This document shows positions 5,078-6,829 of a DNA stretch of 6,829 nt, piece after piece; the stretch's first letter is position 1, and every line of letters begins with the position of its first letter. A program made the translations under genes and the position numbers. This DNA is from Afipia sp. Lineage in GTDB: Bacteria; Pseudomonadota; Alphaproteobacteria; Rhizobiales; Xanthobacteraceae. The notes under the pieces are model-generated. The model saw only the letters and a program-made list of their open reading frames with translations. It searched no databases and was not told the DNA's origin. The stretch is from the NCBI GenBank assembly GCA_020056155.1, contig JAGVII010000622.1, positions 1 to 6,829 of the forward strand, in the 5' to 3' direction.

Positions 5078-5321
5078 CAGAGGCGGCCTGCCTCATCGTG
5101 TGAGGGGCTGGGCGTCCTGCGCGTCATGACATTCCCCGGGCCGGCGGCCTGGTTGAATGCGTTGCCTGACGTGAGACGCTTACGGCGCGATCAGCGCGGA
5201 GCCGTTCTAGCGAGGATGGGTCCGGGATTCAAGCGTTGCAGGGGAAGAGCAATCGCTGAGGAGGCGGACAAGCGCGGATGGCGCGAGGGAAAGTTATTTC
5301 GTGAGCCGCCCTGAACCGGCA

Positions 5322-5348
5322 GCTCGGGCGAAGCGACTCCGCCCGAGC
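5322..5348. terminator. Strong hairpin downstream of the basic peptide gene
   Basis: GCTCGGGCG and CGCCCGAGC form a perfect 9-bp GC-rich stem around a 9-base loop. It begins 20 bases after the stop of the Lys/Ala-rich peptide gene on the minus strand, the expected place for a transcript end. No T tract follows on that strand, so it may be a 3' stabilising stem or a rho-dependent end instead of a classical intrinsic terminator. Confidence 0.5.
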
Positions 5349-5367
5349 CACTTCAAATCAATTAAAA

Positions 5368-5445
5368 CTACTTCTTCTTGGCCTTCTTGGCCTTCTTCAC
5401 TGTCTTCTTCGCCGCCTTCTTCGCCTTCTTGGCTTTCTTCGCCAT
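5368..5445 (-). CDS. Lys/Ala-rich 25-residue basic peptide (histone H1-like tail)
   Basis: The frame ATG GCG AAG AAA GCC ... AAG TAG encodes 25 residues beginning MAKKAKKAKKAAKK and ending KKAKKAKKK, with one Thr and one Val in the middle. It has 15 lysines, no acidic residue, and a KKA period of three. GAGG lies five bases before the ATG, a good ribosome site, and a strong hairpin follows the stop. Such short KKA-repeat proteins recall the tails of histone H1-like and HU-like bacterial proteins, and similar tiny genes occur in Bradyrhizobium-type genomes. Binding to DNA or RNA is inferred from charge only. Low-complexity repeats can also arise by slippage, but the clean start, ribosome site, stop and hairpin together favour a real gene. 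The region 5446-5560 upstream contains a 12-bp palindrome (GTTGACGTCAAC, 5465-5476) that may be regulatory. Confidence 0.72.
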   Translation of the reverse strand: MAKKAKKAKKAAKKTVKKAKKAKKK

Positions 5446-5813
5446 GGCATCCTCATGGGTTCGAGTTGACGTCAACGTCACGAGGCGTGCTCGGCGATAG
5501 GCCAGTATGCAGCCTCAAATTCGATCCGAACCGATTCGCCGAAATTTGTCGCCTGTTTTTCAGCATTGTGCAGGCTTGGTGACATTGCCGGTGATTTTTT
5601 CTGTGGACGGCGGTTTGCGCAGCCAGGGTTAACATCGGGCAAAGGCTTTCGCTTTGCTTTCGCGATTGCCGGTGCGAGCGCCACAACGGCTTTCATTTGG
5701 GCATGTGCCCCGCATCTTCATCAAATCCCAACCACAGCGCGGTTTATCGGAAGCCGGTCAGACTCCGTTAAGAGCGCCCCTGCAAGGATGCATCCGGCTT
5801 CGGGGGAGGCGGA

Positions 5814-5831
5814 TTTCCGGTCATCCGGAAA
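5814..5831. other. Small perfect hairpin in the GGDEF gene leader region
   Basis: TTTCCGG, TCAT, CCGGAAA is a perfect 7-bp inverted repeat about 80 bases before the GGDEF start codon. It could be an operator or a leader stem. No T tract follows, and it does not resemble a cyclic di-GMP riboswitch that I can recognise. Confidence 0.3.
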
Positions 5832-5912
5832 CGGGAGTGGGTTCATGCATCGGGCGATCAATCACAGGGACAGGGCACAAGACGCGGGTAACCGTGCGCC
5901 CCTGGCCTGCAC

Positions 5913-6829
5913 ATGCTGAGCGTCCAGACCCTCTGGATCGTCTTCGTCGTCAATTTCGTAGCGATCGGGATTGTGTGGACCTTCGTCGTCCGCAGCTATC
6001 CGACCCTTATCGCCACGCGCTACTGGTGCGCCGGGGCTTTTATCGCGGCGCTCGGCGCGGCGATTGCGATGTCGCGCAGCGCGATCGATCCGAACGACAA
6101 GTTTCTTCTGATGATTCCGCTGCTGATCGGCGGTTCCGTTCTGGTTCTGGCGGTGTGTGTCGCCGCGATGGGCATCCGGCGGTTCTACGACGTGCCGGTG
6201 TCATGGCGCTTCACCGCACTTGTCGTCACGGCCAATTTCGTCGGCCTGTCGTACTTCGTCTGGTACGACAACATGACGATGCGCATTCTGATCTACTCGG
6301 CCTGCCAGGCCCTGCCGATCGCCATGACGCTGCCGTTGCTGTTGTCCCGCAAGAACGGCAATGCGCATCCCGGCGCGCGGATGGCCGGCTACATCGCGCT
6401 TCTGATGATCGGGGTCTATCTGGCGCGGTCCGCAGGGGCGTTGGCGCATGTCGGCGGCCCCATCTCGCTGATCGAGTTCAATCCTGTTCAGGCCGCCCTG
6501 ATCCTCGGGCTGGTGTTCCTGTCGATGATGTGGAATTTCGGCTTCCTGTTGATGGCGATTGACCGGCTGCGCGCCGAGGTCGCGGATCTGGCGCTGTTCG
6601 ACGATCTCACCGGCGCGGCCAACCGCCGCCAGTTCCTGGCGCGGCTCGACGAGGAATGCGCCCGCTCGGACCGCAGCGGCGAGGCGTTCGCGCTCCTGAT
6701 GATCGATCTCGACGAGTTCAAGGAAGTCAACGACAGCCACGGCCATGCCGCCGGCGACGAATGCCTGCGGGCGTTCACCCGCGTGGCCGGCAACCGGCTG
6801 CGCACCGGCGATCTGCTGGCGCGCATGGG
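5913..6829 (+). CDS. Membrane-bound GGDEF-domain protein, putative diguanylate cyclase (cut by window end)
   Basis: An N-terminal membrane sensor joined to a GGDEF domain, which in active members makes cyclic di-GMP from two GTP. The 305 visible codons show about seven transmembrane helices (roughly 5-24, 38-53, 64-86, 99-117, 123-144, 158-176 and 194-215), a short linker (IDRLRAEVADLALFD) and the start of the cyclase domain: DDLTGAANRRQF (230-241), then LMIDLDEFKEVNDSHGHAAG (262-281) with the metal-binding Asp and the nucleotide-binding FK..ND..GH..GD elements, then LLARM. The signature itself would begin at the very last bases, so catalytic competence and the inhibitory RxxD site cannot be judged. 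The ATG at 5913 is the first in-frame start after a TAA eight codons upstream; there is no clear Shine-Dalgarno. The 350-base region before it (5560-5912) holds no other supported gene, only a 7-bp hairpin at 5814-5831. Confidence 0.93.
   Translation, partial: MLSVQTLWIVFVVNFVAIGIVWTFVVRSYPTLIATRYWCAGAFIAALGAAIAMSRSAIDPNDKFLLMIPLLIGGSVLVLAVCVAAMGIRRFYDVPVSWRFTALVVTANFVGLSYFVWYDNMTMRILIYSACQALPIAMTLPLLLSRKNGNAHPGARMAGYIALLMIGVYLARSAGALAHVGGPISLIEFNPVQAALILGLVFLSMMWNFGFLLMAIDRLRAEVADLALFDDLTGAANRRQFLARLDEECARSDRSGEAFALLMIDLDEFKEVNDSHGHAAGDECLRAFTRVAGNRLRTGDLLARM

Noticed and set aside
5126..5314. 62-codon plus-strand frame between the DUF2798 and basic peptide genes
   Set aside because: No ribosome site, no recognisable motif and no codon pattern different from background; kept as non-coding.
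5871..5912. Possible cyclic di-GMP riboswitch or start-blocking stem before the GGDEF gene
   Set aside because: CAGGGCAC can pair imperfectly with GTGCGCCCCTG, but the conserved GEMM core and tetraloop receptor are not there.
5654..6562. 302-codon plus-strand frame overlapping the GGDEF gene
   Set aside because: Arg-rich shadow in another frame; the frame from 5913 gives seven hydrophobic helices and GGDEF-domain motifs.

Overview
The window reads as chromosomal DNA of a high-GC alphaproteobacterium, most likely of the Bradyrhizobium/Rhodopseudomonas/Afipia group (Nitrobacteraceae). The grounds are strong G/C third-position bias, an RpoD tail of rhizobial type, and dispersed palindromic intergenic repeats of the kinds common in that group: one around TTCCCGCNNNNGCGGGAA, one around ATGGCCGGGACAAGCCCGG, and one around CTTCACCTCTCCC. 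The genus is inferred from pattern recognition, not from a search.

Layout: The window opens with the last 45 codons of the housekeeping sigma factor gene rpoD (+), followed by a paired inverted repeat and a terminator (238-268). Facing it on the minus strand is an MFS transporter of YcaD-like type (442-1719). A short coding-looking relic (290-418) lies between that gene's 3' end and the terminator. Divergent from the transporter is a compact MltB-type lytic transglycosylase (1986-2792, +), with REP-like palindromes on both sides.

From 2900 to 5445 all recognised genes are small and on the minus strand. They are a putative HExxH metal-binding protein of DUF6647 type (3080-3535), a two-gene operon of an ArsR-type repressor and an AHSA1/SRPBCC-domain protein (4564 to 3750), a two-helix membrane protein of DUF2798 type (4695-4970), and a 25-residue Lys/Ala-rich basic peptide gene (5368-5445) found by reading the frame directly. 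The window closes with a plus-strand seven-helix membrane protein carrying a GGDEF (diguanylate cyclase) domain (5913 onward). It is cut by the window edge exactly at the first Gly of the GGDEF signature.

The best supported regulatory unit is the arsR-AHSA1 operon. A sigma70-like promoter (TTGACC, 16 bp, TATAGT) places the predicted transcript start almost on the arsR ATG, which has no Shine-Dalgarno sequence. A perfect gapped inverted repeat, GTTAGTC-N4-GACTAAC, covers part of the -10 box and the start codon. This suggests a leaderless, autorepressed message. The AHSA1 gene is coupled to arsR by a 4-base GTGA overlap and ends in a strong hairpin terminator.

The less ordinary structure is in the intergenic DNA. 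It includes 17-bp direct repeats of the AHSA1 3' end flanking the DUF6647 gene, three 14-bp tandem units that place a stop in every frame at the AHSA1 terminus, and a 16-bp tandem repeat in front of the DUF2798 gene. I see no CRISPR array, rRNA or tRNA gene, intact insertion sequence or obvious phage/defence system.
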